From NCBI RefSeq assembly GCF_900104175.1, contig NZ_FNIX01000002.1, positions 682,001-746,000 of the forward strand: DNA of 64,000 bases, given 5' to 3'. This document shows positions 43,636-51,883 of this stretch, piece after piece. The translations under genes were made by a program, and so were the position numbers. Source of the DNA: Lentzea jiangxiensis. GTDB lineage: Bacteria; Actinomycetota; Actinomycetes; Mycobacteriales; Pseudonocardiaceae. Numbering within the stretch: position 1 is the first letter of the stretch; the number at the start of each line of letters is the position of its first letter. The notes under the pieces are model-generated. The model did no database searches. It saw only the letters and a list, made by a program, of their open reading frames with translations, and was not told the origin of the DNA.

Positions 43636-44664
43636 CTACTCCTCCCGACCCGATGACCCCGTCCCGTGCGGCGGCTGGTCCAGGGGATGCACGGCGATGG
43701 CGATCTTGCCGCGGGGTCGCCCGCGCCCTTCGGTGGGGGAGCCGCCTTCGAGCAGGGTGTGCGCCTGCGCGATGTCGGCCAGCGGTAGCACCGCGCCGAT
43801 CACCGGTCGGAGTTCTCCCCGGTCGACCAAGCGGCCGAGGGCCTCGAGCTTCGCCCGGCCGGGACTGACGAAGACGAAGTGGTAAGTCGCGTTCACGCCC
43901 CACGCGGCGAGCAGGTTCTGAGGTTCGGAGATGTCCACGATGGACACCACACGGCCTCGGTCAGCGAGGATCTCCGGGCTGCGGGTGAGGGTGTCCCCGC
44001 CCACGGTGTCCAGGACGACGTCCACCCCGCCCATCGCGCGGACCTGTGGCGCGTAGTCCCCGGCCGAGAAGTCGATCGCGGTGCCGGCGCCCAGTCCGGT
44101 GACGAACCCGTGATCCCTGGCCCGCGCGGTGGTCACCACCTCGGCTCCGAGCGCCCTGGCGATCTGAATGGCGGCGGAGCCGACTCCGCCTGCTCCGCCG
44201 TGCACCAGGACCCTTTCCCCGGCCCGCACCCCGGCGCGTTCGACCAGCGCTTCCCACACCGTCACGCCCACGAGCGCGAGGCCGGCGGCCTCGACGTGCG
44301 ACAGGCGTGCGGGCTTGCGGGCGACCAGTGCCTGGTCGACGACGTGGAACTCGGCATAGGTTCCCAGTCCGGCGAACACCGGCGCCAGGTACCAGACTTC
44401 GTCACCCGGCTGGAAGTCGTCTGCTCCACGACCGGTCTCGACCACCACCCCGGACACGTCGTTGCCGATCACCGCGGGCAGCGCGACCTGGTCGCGGTAG
44501 TCGCCGCGCCGGGTTTGCAGATCGAGGGGGTTCACGGACGTGGCCATCACCCGCACCAGTACCTGGCCGGGTCCCGGAACGGGCTGCGGCAGCTCTCGGG
44601 TGGCGAACGCGGTGTCCGCGCCACCGAAGCGGACGAGTTCCATCACTCGCATCGAAGTGGACAT
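43636..44664 (-). CDS. NADP-dependent quinone oxidoreductase-like MDR protein
   Basis: 342 residues. GroES-like domain (VPGPGQVLVRVMATSVNPLD), GNDVSGVV, then the cofactor loop VLVHGGAGGVGSAAIQIA (AxxGGVG motif, about 155-172) and VDVVLDTVGGDTL. No zinc ligands, so it is of the quinone-oxidoreductase/zeta-crystallin class. Start ATG 44664; a second ATG (MRVMELV) lies 12 bases inside. Divergent from the ArsR-type regulator at 44705 with an inverted repeat between, which is its likely operator. Confidence 0.9.
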   Translation of the reverse strand: MSTSMRVMELVRFGGADTAFATRELPQPVPGPGQVLVRVMATSVNPLDLQTRRGDYRDQVALPAVIGNDVSGVVVETGRGADDFQPGDEVWYLAPVFAGLGTYAEFHVVDQALVARKPARLSHVEAAGLALVGVTVWEALVERAGVRAGERVLVHGGAGGVGSAAIQIARALGAEVVTTARARDHGFVTGLGAGTAIDFSAGDYAPQVRAMGGVDVVLDTVGGDTLTRSPEILADRGRVVSIVDISEPQNLLAAWGVNATYHFVFVSPGRAKLEALGRLVDRGELRPVIGAVLPLADIAQAHTLLEGGSPTEGRGRPRGKIAIAVHPLDQPPHGTGSSGREE

Positions 44665-44682
44665 GCGGCCACGATATATCGA

Positions 44683-44704
44683 CACATTGCGAATAATCAA
44701 TGTG
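44683..44704. promoter_or_regulatory. Inverted repeat between MDR and ArsR-type genes
   Basis: cacattg (44683-44689) and caatgtg (44698-44704), perfect 7-base arms with an AT-rich 8-base centre, immediately before the regulator's ATG and 18 bases before the reductase start. Candidate operator for the ArsR-type protein. Confidence 0.72.
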
Positions 44705-45034
44705 ATGCTGCGTTACGATGATCACGTGTTCTCGGAAGCGGAGTTGCTGGCTGTGTTCCGGGCCCTGTCCAACCCGGCCCGCCGCCAGATGCTGGTGTGG
44801 CTCAAGGAGCCGATGAGCTTCCCCGGTCAGGAGCTCGACGACGTCGAGATCGGCGTCTGCGTCACCGACATCCAGCGGCGTGCCGGTCTGAGCCAGCCGA
44901 CCACCTCGCAGTACCTCACGACGCTGCGACAGGCGGGGCTGGTGATCGCCACCCGGCGCGGCAAGTGGACCTACTACCGCCGCGATGAGGAGAACATCGC
45001 CCGCCTGCTGGAGACCCTGCGCGACGTCTTCTAG
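44705..45034 (+). CDS. ArsR-type winged-helix transcriptional regulator
   Basis: 109 residues. FRALSNPARRQMLVWL begins the winged helix, AGLSQPTTSQYLTTLRQAGL is the recognition region and RRGKWTYYRRDEENI is the wing. There is only one Cys (GVCVTD), so it is probably not a classical metal sensor; redox or small-molecule sensing is possible. ATG 44705 and GTG 44726 are both possible starts. It is expected to repress the divergent quinone reductase. A hairpin terminator follows. Confidence 0.88.
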   Translation: MLRYDDHVFSEAELLAVFRALSNPARRQMLVWLKEPMSFPGQELDDVEIGVCVTDIQRRAGLSQPTTSQYLTTLRQAGLVIATRRGKWTYYRRDEENIARLLETLRDVF

Positions 45035-45066
45035 GCCATCCGGTGTGTGTTCGCCGGTCATTCACG

Positions 45067-45093
45067 GCGGTCGACCTCGCGGCCGTCGACCGC
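45067..45093 (+). terminator. Hairpin after ArsR-type gene
   Basis: Perfect 9-bp stem gcggtcgac / gtcgaccgc with a 9-base loop, 33 bases after the stop and before the convergent STAS gene. Confidence 0.65.
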
Positions 45094-45127
45094 GCAGGAG
45101 ACGAGGTGGCAGATCAGTCGTACCGCC

Positions 45128-45496
45128 TTACCGCGTGGACATCGCACTGGGCAGGTCGGCGTGCAGGTCGAGCATCTCGTTCACGCCGGCGGTCCTGAGC
45201 ACCCGGGACGCGAAGCTCTGCTCGGGCACGACCACCGCGAGTTTCGTGCCGCCGTCCTCGGCTTCCAGCTGGCTGTGCACGAGCACGTGAATGCCTGCCG
45301 AACCGATGAACTCGACACCGCTCAGGTCGAGGACCAGCACGTCCGGTTTCATCGCGAGCCGGGCGTGGACCTCGTTCCAGACGAGGTCGGCGGTGCTCAT
45401 GTCGATCTCGCCGGCGACCGCTGTCACGGGCACGGCTTGGTCTTGGCTGGTGTGCACCGAGATCGGCGCACGGTCGCTCAGCTCGGTCATGGTCAT
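45128..45496 (-). CDS. STAS-domain anti-sigma factor antagonist
   Basis: 122 residues. VAGEIDMSTADLVWNEV, then VLVLDLSGVEFIGSAGIHVLV, where the regulatory Ser lies in FIGSAG. The fold is a complete STAS domain of anti-anti-sigma type. Two starts, ATG 45496 and ATG 45490, are equally good. It stands alone; its partner kinase and phosphatase are not adjacent. The phosphatase at 13405 is one candidate partner only on general grounds. Confidence 0.88.
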   Translation of the reverse strand: MTMTELSDRAPISVHTSQDQAVPVTAVAGEIDMSTADLVWNEVHARLAMKPDVLVLDLSGVEFIGSAGIHVLVHSQLEAEDGGTKLAVVVPEQSFASRVLRTAGVNEMLDLHADLPSAMSTR

Positions 45497-45617
45497 CGCT
45501 CTTCCGACTGGGGTGTGCGCTGCCCGGCACAGCCGCCCGCTCGGACCGTCGGCGGCTCGTCACCGAGACGGGCAACGCTTCTCACGCTGCAGTAGTCCTG
45601 ACCAAAACAAGGCGAGG

Positions 45618-45965
45618 CTACTCAGCGGAGCGCAGCCGGGCGAGTTGACGCAGCAGCGCCTGGCGGACGGGCTCCACCTCGGCGACGAGTTCGGCGAGCT
45701 CGTCGAGACCCACGGCGTCCGGATGAGTCCGGCGCCACTGCTCCAGCTGCGCCGCCATCGCCGCCTGGCCGGCACCGGCGTCGTGGTATTCCTCCGCGAG
45801 CTGATCGCACCACAAGCGGTTGACCTGCGCGGGAGTCTCCCCTTCGAGCCTGCGGGCCAGATCGCGGGCCTCGGTGAGCTCGGCGCGCAGATTCGCTATC
45901 GCGATGGGCAGCACCTCGATGCCCAGCTCGGAAGGCTCCTGACCTTGTGCGCGTTCTTCTCCCAC
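45618..45965 (-). CDS. Helical hypothetical protein
   Basis: 115 residues from GTG 45965. Almost all helix: LPIAIANLRAELTEARDLAR, RLWCDQLAEEYHDAGAG and LVAEVEPVRQALLRQLARL, probably a coiled-coil hairpin. No membrane segment. The frame is open upstream but that part is not protein-like. No family recognised. Codon use matches the neighbours, so it looks like a real gene. Confidence 0.65.
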   Translation of the reverse strand: MGEERAQGQEPSELGIEVLPIAIANLRAELTEARDLARRLEGETPAQVNRLWCDQLAEEYHDAGAGQAAMAAQLEQWRRTHPDAVGLDELAELVAEVEPVRQALLRQLARLRSAE

Positions 45966-46148
45966 GCCTGCACGATACGAACGGAGCTGCCGGCACGAAC
46001 GAAAGACACACACGCGTTCGTGCAAGTTCGCCGGTCTGTGCGACTTCCTGTCGATGTGCTCACCGATTGCGACGACGGCGACCCCGGCTGCGCACCGGGA
46101 CGTGAGTGTCCACACTGGACGTGGCAGTCGCAGGCCTGACCGGGACCG

Positions 46149-46880
46149 TCACGCGGCGAGGATGAACGACAGGAAGAAGCCGCCGGCCGTGGCGAACGCG
46201 TTGAGCGGCCTGCCGTGCTCGAACGCCTCGGGCATCAGCGTGTCGGCCAGTGAGGCGATCACGGCACCACCGGCGAAGGACAGCGCGATGGCGAGGACTG
46301 CGTCGCTGAGGCCGCCCGCGACCAGCCTGCCGAGCACCACCGCGCCGGCCAGCAGCACCGCGCACGCCACCCAGGTCATGACCACGCTGCGCTTGCTCTG
46401 CCCCGACTCGCGCATGGCGACGGCACCGACGAGCGCCTCGGGGAGGTTGGAGAAGAAGATCGCCACGAGCAGGGTCAGCGACACCCCGCTGGCCAGCGAC
46501 ACCCCCAGCGCCAGGTTCTCCGGCACGCCGTCCAGGGTCACCGCGGCGAGCAGTGCGAAACCGACGCCGCCGCGCGCACCGGCCTTCGTCACCTCCCGCT
46601 GTTCCGGGCCGACATGACCGGTGACGTAGCGGTCGAGAGCGGAGTCGACCAGCACGAACGTGGCCGCACCGGCCAGCAGGCCGAGTCCGGACCGCACGGC
46701 GCCACCGAGGTGGAAGGCCTCCTCGAACAGTTCGAACGCCAGGGCCGAGATCAACGCCCCGCTGGCGAAAGCCAGCAAGACCCCCGTCAACCACCGGGGC
46801 GGACGCCACAGCGACCCGGCGATCGCACCGACCACCAACGCGCTCGATGCGGCCAAGCCGTACAGCACAGCGGTCAGCAT
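46149..46880 (-). CDS. ZIP-family metal transporter
   Basis: 243 residues with about eight membrane helices. The metal-site helices carry TLDGVPENLALGVSLASG and AIFFSNLPEALVGAVAMRESG, the positions where ZIP proteins usually have H-N-x-P-E-G and E-x-x-x-x; here the first His-Asn is Asp-Gly, as in many actinobacterial members. Zinc or other divalent import (or export) is likely; metal not determinable. ATG 46880. Stop is followed by a short gap to the helical hypothetical gene. Confidence 0.85.
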   Translation of the reverse strand: MLTAVLYGLAASSALVVGAIAGSLWRPPRWLTGVLLAFASGALISALAFELFEEAFHLGGAVRSGLGLLAGAATFVLVDSALDRYVTGHVGPEQREVTKAGARGGVGFALLAAVTLDGVPENLALGVSLASGVSLTLLVAIFFSNLPEALVGAVAMRESGQSKRSVVMTWVACAVLLAGAVVLGRLVAGGLSDAVLAIALSFAGGAVIASLADTLMPEAFEHGRPLNAFATAGGFFLSFILAA

Positions 46881-47149
46881 GCCCCTGATTCTGCCGTCCG
46901 CGGGGTGTCCGCACCACACGGTGAAGATCGCCGCAGTCGTTTTCTCCTCCGGTCACCTCGTTCTGGCGGGTGCCGCATGCAACAAAACTCCCCGCGTTGT
47001 CGCTGCGGTTGTGCTTATCGGTGTGCTGACATACGGTGGGAGGTCGTCTTTCGAACCACCAATTTTTCCAGTCGAGGTGTATCTACAGGTTTTCCGGGTT
47101 GGGCAGCGGCTCGCGTCGGCGCTTCTCGCGGTGGGCCGATGGGAGTGCG

Positions 47150-47551
47150 ATGAACGACCAGTACAACGGAGCTTTGGACGTGCTGACCACCCAACTGGTG
47201 GAGGATGCGGGCGTCGTAGTCGTCGTCCTGACCGGCGAAGTCGACATGGTGACGGAGCGGTCACCGCTCGCCAAGGCCGTCGAGGCGTTGGAACGCGCCC
47301 CGGCCGGGCTCGTCATCGATCTGCAGGGTGTGACCTTCTTCGGTTCATCCGGAATGGCTCTGCTGCTGACGGTGCAACAAGACGCCCAGCAGCGGGGAGT
47401 TCCATTCGCCGTCGTCGCAGCGCATCACGCCGTTCTGGCGCCTCTTGCCATGACGGGGACCGACGTGTTGCTCCCGTTGTTCGCGAACTTGCCGGACGCT
47501 CTCGCTGCCGTCCGCGCCACGCCGGCGGTGCCACCGCAGCAGCGGCGGTAG
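47150..47551 (+). CDS. STAS-domain anti-anti-sigma factor
   Basis: 133 residues. VVVVLTGEVDMVTERSPLAK is the first strand-helix pair, and VIDLQGVTFFGSSGMALLL carries the conserved Gly-Ser-Ser-Gly with the phospho-acceptor Ser. Starts at ATG 47150 with GGGAG 5 bases upstream. It converges on the Ser/Thr kinase gene, whose uncorrected 3' end runs 127 bases into this gene on the other strand. Partner anti-sigma factor unknown. Confidence 0.88.
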   Translation: MNDQYNGALDVLTTQLVEDAGVVVVVLTGEVDMVTERSPLAKAVEALERAPAGLVIDLQGVTFFGSSGMALLLTVQQDAQQRGVPFAVVAAHHAVLAPLAMTGTDVLLPLFANLPDALAAVRATPAVPPQQRR

Positions 47552-48723
47552 GAGAACCGCTCAGCCGTCGCGCCCCTTGCCCTCCTGCTTGCCTTGGGCC
47601 TTTTTCCCGCCCTTGCCTTCCTCGGACTTGTCGTCGTCCTTTTCTCGTCCTGCTTGTCCTCGCCTTTGAGGTTGACCTGCGTGGGAATCGCAGCGGGTGG
47701 GTTGTTCCGCGGTTGAGCCGGTTCGGCGACGGGTGGGAGCACGCTGGTCGTGCCCGGGACGGCGGGCGTCGTGGTGGTCTGTTGCGGTGCGGACTCCGCA
47801 GGCGGTGGAGGCGACAGGAACGCGGCGGTGACACCGGCTGTCGTGAGCAGTGCCAGTGCCGCGGATGCCACAAGCACGCGGACCGGGCGCTGCGGACGGA
47901 CGGGCACGTCGAGCAGAGCGACCGTCCCGGACGGTTCTCGAAGCGCCCGTGCGCAGTCGGCGGCACTCGGGCGTCGGCGCGGGGACAAAGAGGTCATCAG
48001 CGTGAGCAGGCGCTTGAGGTCCTCGGGCAGCTCGTCGGGAACGGCGGGCTGGCGGTGCAGGCGGGCGACCGCCGACTCGATCTCGCTGCCCTGGTACTCC
48101 CGCTGCCCGGTGAGGCACTCGAGCAGCACGAGCCCGAGGGCGTAGACGTCCACCGGGCAGCCGAACTCCTCGCCGCGCACCTGTTCCGGAGCGAGGTAGG
48201 CGGCGGTGCCGACGAGTTGGTCGGTGCCGGTGAGCCGGGTCGTGCCGATCAGACGCGCGAGCCCGAAGTCCGCCAGGTAGGCGCCGCCGTCGCGGTCGAT
48301 GAGGATGTTGGACGGCTTGATGTCGCGGTGCATCACACCCCGCGCGTGCACGTAGGCCAGGGCATCGGCGAGGTTCGCGCCCAACCGGCGCACCTCATCG
48401 CTGCTCAAAGGTCCATCGGCGATGCGGTCGCGCAGCGTGCAGCCGTCGACGAGCTGCAGGACGACGAAGGGGGTGCCCGCGGTGGTTCCGGCGTCGTGGA
48501 CCTGCACCAAGCCGGGATGCGACAACCCGGCCAGCGTCGTGATCTCGTTGTCGAACCGGCGCGCGTCACCCAGGTCGGACCCGGCCCGGAACAGCTTGAC
48601 CGCGACCTGCCGCCGCAACCGGGTGTCCCACGCGCGACGGACGTCGGCCACGGCGCCCGACCCCAGCGACTCGGCGAGCTCGTAGCGCTCGGCGAGCAGG
48701 TTGTCGTGGGCGGACGCTGACAT
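47425..48723 (-). CDS. Serine/threonine protein kinase, PknB-like, with C-terminal frame anomaly
   Basis: Kinase domain ~1-265: GSGAVADVRRAW (Gly loop), VAVKLF (Lys), VMHRDIKPSN (catalytic loop), ADFGLARLIG, AAYLAPEQ. A single membrane helix (VLVASAALALLTTAGVTAAFL) and an outside Pro/Thr linker follow. At the TTTT run 47640-47643 (AAAA on the coding strand) the frame appears shifted: as given, the tail becomes Arg/Ser-rich and runs to 47425, inside the convergent STAS gene. With one base less it would read KDDDKSEEGKGGKKAQGKQ and stop at 47561, just short of the STAS gene. I think the true end is 47561. ATG 48723. Confidence 0.85.
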   Translation of the reverse strand: MSASAHDNLLAERYELAESLGSGAVADVRRAWDTRLRRQVAVKLFRAGSDLGDARRFDNEITTLAGLSHPGLVQVHDAGTTAGTPFVVLQLVDGCTLRDRIADGPLSSDEVRRLGANLADALAYVHARGVMHRDIKPSNILIDRDGGAYLADFGLARLIGTTRLTGTDQLVGTAAYLAPEQVRGEEFGCPVDVYALGLVLLECLTGQREYQGSEIESAVARLHRQPAVPDELPEDLKRLLTLMTSLSPRRRPSAADCARALREPSGTVALLDVPVRPQRPVRVLVASAALALLTTAGVTAAFLSPPPPAESAPQQTTTTPAVPGTTSVLPPVAEPAQPRNNPPAAIPTQVNLKGEDKQDEKRTTTSPRKARAGKRPKASRRARGATAERFSYRRCCGGTAGVARTAARASGKFANNGSNTSVPVMARGARTA

Positions 48724-48949
48724 GGCGGCCTTCCGGTCGGCGGCTGACTGCGAGCCGGGTTCCCGATCACCATGATCATCAATCCCGGGGGTTTCGGCAA
48801 CGGCGGTGCCGGTGACCAGGCGAGACGACGTGGTTGCGAGTCGTTGCCGGCCTCGGCGCCGGTGCGCGGCCGGCGGCGGGTTCGTCGCGCTGCGAACCGA
48901 GCCGTTCTCGCCGACCATGTCCAGGGGGAGGAGCGCAGGAGGTGGTCAG

Positions 48950-49945
48950 GTGGGAAACGCGGCGCCCGCAGCCGAACCGCTGGGCATCGTCCGGCCGATG
49001 CTCGCTTCCCCGGGCAACCCACCCGACGGCGACGGGTGGGCCGTCGAGTTCAAGTGGGACGGCTACCGGGGTGTCGCCCATTGCCAGGGCCGGGGCGTGC
49101 GGGTGCTCAGCCGCAACGACATCGACTTCCTGGGCCGCTTCCCCGAGTTGGGCGTCCTGCCGGAGCTGCTGCGCCACCGCACGGCGGTGCTGGACGGCGA
49201 GATCGTCGCCCTCGACCAGGAGGGACGCCCGAACTTCGGCCTGCTGCAGCAGCGCGACAAGATCGGCTCGGGGGTGCGGGAGCTGCGGCGCACCCGGCCG
49301 CCCATCGCCTACTTCGTGTTCGACCTGCTGCACCTGGACGGCCGATCACTGCTGAACAAGCCCTACCACGTGCGGCGCGCCCTGCTCACCGAGCTCGCGC
49401 TGCCCGGCAACCACGCCGTGCAGGTGCCTCCGTCCTTTCCGGACACCGACCCGGCGGACGTCCTGCACGTGGCGAGCCAGTACGGGTTCGAGGGCATCGT
49501 CTCCAAGCGCGTCAAATCCACCTACGAACCCGGCCGGCGGTCGCCCTCCTGGGTGAAAACTCCCCTTCGGCACACCCAGGAGGTCGTCATCGGCGGATGG
49601 CGGGTGGGGCAGGGCAACCGGTCAGGCCGGATCGGATCCCTGCTCCTCGGCGCCCACGACGCGGAAGGCCGCCTGGTCTACGTCGGACACGTCGGCACCG
49701 GCTTCAGCCGCGAGATGCTCGCCGACCTGCAACGAGACCTGGAGCGGCGAGCGCGGCGCACCAGCCCGTTCGACGTCGAGGTGCCACGCGAGCACGCCCG
49801 CGACGCCCACTGGGTCGAACCGGGGCTGGTGGGCGAGGTCGAGTTCCGCCAGTGGACCTCCGACGGGCGCCTGCGGCACCCGGCGTGGCGAGGACTGCGT
49901 CCCGACCGCGACCCCTCCAGCGTCGTGCTTCCCGGCGAGCGATGA
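48950..49945 (+). CDS. ATP-dependent DNA ligase (NHEJ, LigC/LigD-ligase type)
   Basis: 331 residues. The adenylation Lys is in EFKWDGYRGV (motif I, about residues 33-42); DGEIVALD, YFVFDLLHLDG (motif IIIa/IV region), GFEGIVSKRVKSTYEPG and SPSWVKTP (motif V) follow, then an OB fold. This is a stand-alone ligase domain without polymerase or phosphoesterase modules. Start GTG 48950 has GGAGG 7 bases before it. It probably seals ends in Ku-dependent or stationary-phase repair. A second, decayed ligase fragment lies at 58680-58800. Confidence 0.92.
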   Translation: MGNAAPAAEPLGIVRPMLASPGNPPDGDGWAVEFKWDGYRGVAHCQGRGVRVLSRNDIDFLGRFPELGVLPELLRHRTAVLDGEIVALDQEGRPNFGLLQQRDKIGSGVRELRRTRPPIAYFVFDLLHLDGRSLLNKPYHVRRALLTELALPGNHAVQVPPSFPDTDPADVLHVASQYGFEGIVSKRVKSTYEPGRRSPSWVKTPLRHTQEVVIGGWRVGQGNRSGRIGSLLLGAHDAEGRLVYVGHVGTGFSREMLADLQRDLERRARRTSPFDVEVPREHARDAHWVEPGLVGEVEFRQWTSDGRLRHPAWRGLRPDRDPSSVVLPGER

Positions 49946-50076
49946 CAGAAGACGGCTTTGCGGGTGTTCGAGTGCGGGCGGTGCGGAAAGTCCACCCGAT
50001 CCGGTGATCACGCGCATCACCTCGTGATCAATAGGATCCGCTCACCGTCGTGGTTCGAGACCTGGATGCGTGAACA

Positions 50077-50610
50077 GTGGCTCTCCTCACCAAATCCTGC
50101 CGTGCGCTCGGCGTCGCCGCCGCCGTGCTCCTGTCCACGGCTGTTCCCAACGCCGTCGCGCTCGCGAACGAGCTGGCCGCCGTGACGTGCACGACGTCGT
50201 CGAACTGGACCTACTCGCCCGGTGTCGTGCTCCTGCCGCGACCGGTGCGCACGTCGGTGAAGGACCAGTACACCTCGTGCACCAGTGCGAGTGGGGCGGT
50301 CGCGCAACGCGGGAGCAGCGAGTTCGTCGTCGACCGCACCGCGGGCTGCCTGGAACCTCTCGCCGCCGTGGCGGAAAGCCGCCTCATCAGCTGGACGGAC
50401 GGAAGGACCAGCACCTTCTCCTACACGGTGACGATCACGTCCGCCCCCGGCGCCGACGTGATCACCAAGGTCGGCACCATCACCGACGGCGTGTTCGCCG
50501 GGCGTCCCGCTCAGGCCGTGCAGGCGGCTCCGGCGGTCGACCTGGCGCGGTGCCTGACCGACGAAGGGATCGTGCGGCAGTCTTCGCTGGGCACGTTCAC
50601 CGTTCTCTGA
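50077..50610 (+). CDS. Secreted hypothetical protein
   Basis: 177 residues from GTG 50077. Signal peptide ALGVAAAVLLSTAVPNAVALA (in part) with cleavage near ALA-NE. The mature part has Cys at SCTTS-like VTCTTSSNW, YTSCTSASG, AGCLEPL and ARCLTDEG, i.e. two likely disulfides, and many beta-strand stretches. No known domain. It ends only 7 bases before the ATP-grasp gene, so it may be co-transcribed with it. Whether it is functionally linked is unknown. Confidence 0.72.
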   Translation: MALLTKSCRALGVAAAVLLSTAVPNAVALANELAAVTCTTSSNWTYSPGVVLLPRPVRTSVKDQYTSCTSASGAVAQRGSSEFVVDRTAGCLEPLAAVAESRLISWTDGRTSTFSYTVTITSAPGADVITKVGTITDGVFAGRPAQAVQAAPAVDLARCLTDEGIVRQSSLGTFTVL

Positions 50611-50617
50611 GCGCGTT

Positions 50618-51883
50618 GTGCTGACCATCAGCGGTGTGCCGCTCGACGAGGGCGTGAAGCTGTTGCGGCAGCACGCACCTCATCTGACCTGGCAGGACCG
50701 ATCGCCGTTCCTCGGTGCGGCAGCGGCGCCGGCGATTCCGTGGTTGCGCTTCGCCCGCCGGGACCACCGGCGCGAGTCCCGCCTCGTGCTCCCCGCGGAC
50801 CCGCCGGTCGCGCAGGGGCTCGCGGTGAGCTTCGCACCCGAGGACGGGACCGGTGCCCACATCTGGGCGGCCACGGCAGGTCTGCGGCTGCTCGCCGCCG
50901 ATCCGGCCGCCGTCGCGGCCGCAGCGGACAAGATCACGTCGCTGGAGCTGTTCACCGCCGCCGGAGTGGACACGCCGCGCACTTGGGTCGTCGACGGCGA
51001 GATTCCCGACGCCGCAACGGGTCCGCTCGTGGTGCAGCGTCGGGCGAACAACCTCACCGGCAAAGGCACCCGCCTGGTCACCACACCACGGCAACGGGAC
51101 GAGGTGCTGCGTGAGTGGACCGGCGAGACGCTGCGGGTCTCGGCTCATGTCAACGGGCTCACTGTGACCGTGAGCGGGTGCGTGACGCGATGCGGCACCG
51201 TGGTGTCGGCGCTGTCGCACCAGTTGGTGGGAATCCCCGCCCTCACCTCATACTGGGGCGCGCACTGCGGCAACCAGTTGATCGCCGACAACGCCCTGCC
51301 ACCCGGTGCGGCGGCACGCTGCCGCGAGGTCTGCGCGCTCGTGGGCGACCGGCTCGGCGAGCTCGGCTTCCTCGGCGCTTTCGGGCTCGACCTGCTCGTC
51401 ACGCCCGATGCGGCGGTGCTCGCGATCGAGATCAACCCGAGGTTCCAGACCGTGGTGTCGCTGGTGCAGGCGCAGGAACGCGCCGCAGGACTGCTTCCCA
51501 CCCTCGGCACGCACACGCTGGCCGCGCTGTCGCCCTCGCTGCCCGTGCGGGAGGTCAGCACGACGCACCTGCCGCTCAGCCAGCTCGTCATCACCGCGGA
51601 CCGGCACGGTGTGCTGAGAGAGCGGGCCGAGCCGGGCCCGTACCGGCTGGAGGCCGGTCTGCTGCACCACCAGGCGGAAAGCGACCTCCTCGCGCTACGT
51701 CCCGGCGAAGCGCTGTTGTGGTGCCACGCCCATCCCGGCGATGCCGTCCGGCCGGGGGAGGAGCTCTTCCTGCTGCAACTCGCCGGACCGGCTGCCTCCC
51801 TCCAGCCGGAACCGGAGCTCACAGCGGAGGCGGGGGAGTGGGTGCGGGCAGTGCGCCGTTCGGTGGTGCTCGACGGTGCCTGA
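50618..51883 (+). CDS. ATP-grasp enzyme with C-terminal sandwich-like domain
   Basis: 421 residues. A pre-ATP-grasp region with ADKITSLELFTAAGVDTPRT, then the nucleotide loop PLVVQRRANNLTGKGTRLV (about 137-155), and the Mg-binding site VLAIEINPRFQTVVSL (E-I-N-P-R, about 268-283). The last ~70 residues (LLHHQAESDLLALRPGEALL, HPGDAVRPGEELFLLQL) resemble a barrel-sandwich fold without the modified Lys. ATP-grasp enzymes join a carboxylate to an amine or thiol. The start codon of the decarboxylase lies inside its 3' end (8-base overlap), so the products act together. Substrates unknown. Confidence 0.85.
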   Translation: MLTISGVPLDEGVKLLRQHAPHLTWQDRSPFLGAAAAPAIPWLRFARRDHRRESRLVLPADPPVAQGLAVSFAPEDGTGAHIWAATAGLRLLAADPAAVAAAADKITSLELFTAAGVDTPRTWVVDGEIPDAATGPLVVQRRANNLTGKGTRLVTTPRQRDEVLREWTGETLRVSAHVNGLTVTVSGCVTRCGTVVSALSHQLVGIPALTSYWGAHCGNQLIADNALPPGAAARCREVCALVGDRLGELGFLGAFGLDLLVTPDAAVLAIEINPRFQTVVSLVQAQERAAGLLPTLGTHTLAALSPSLPVREVSTTHLPLSQLVITADRHGVLRERAEPGPYRLEAGLLHHQAESDLLALRPGEALLWCHAHPGDAVRPGEELFLLQLAGPAASLQPEPELTAEAGEWVRAVRRSVVLDGA

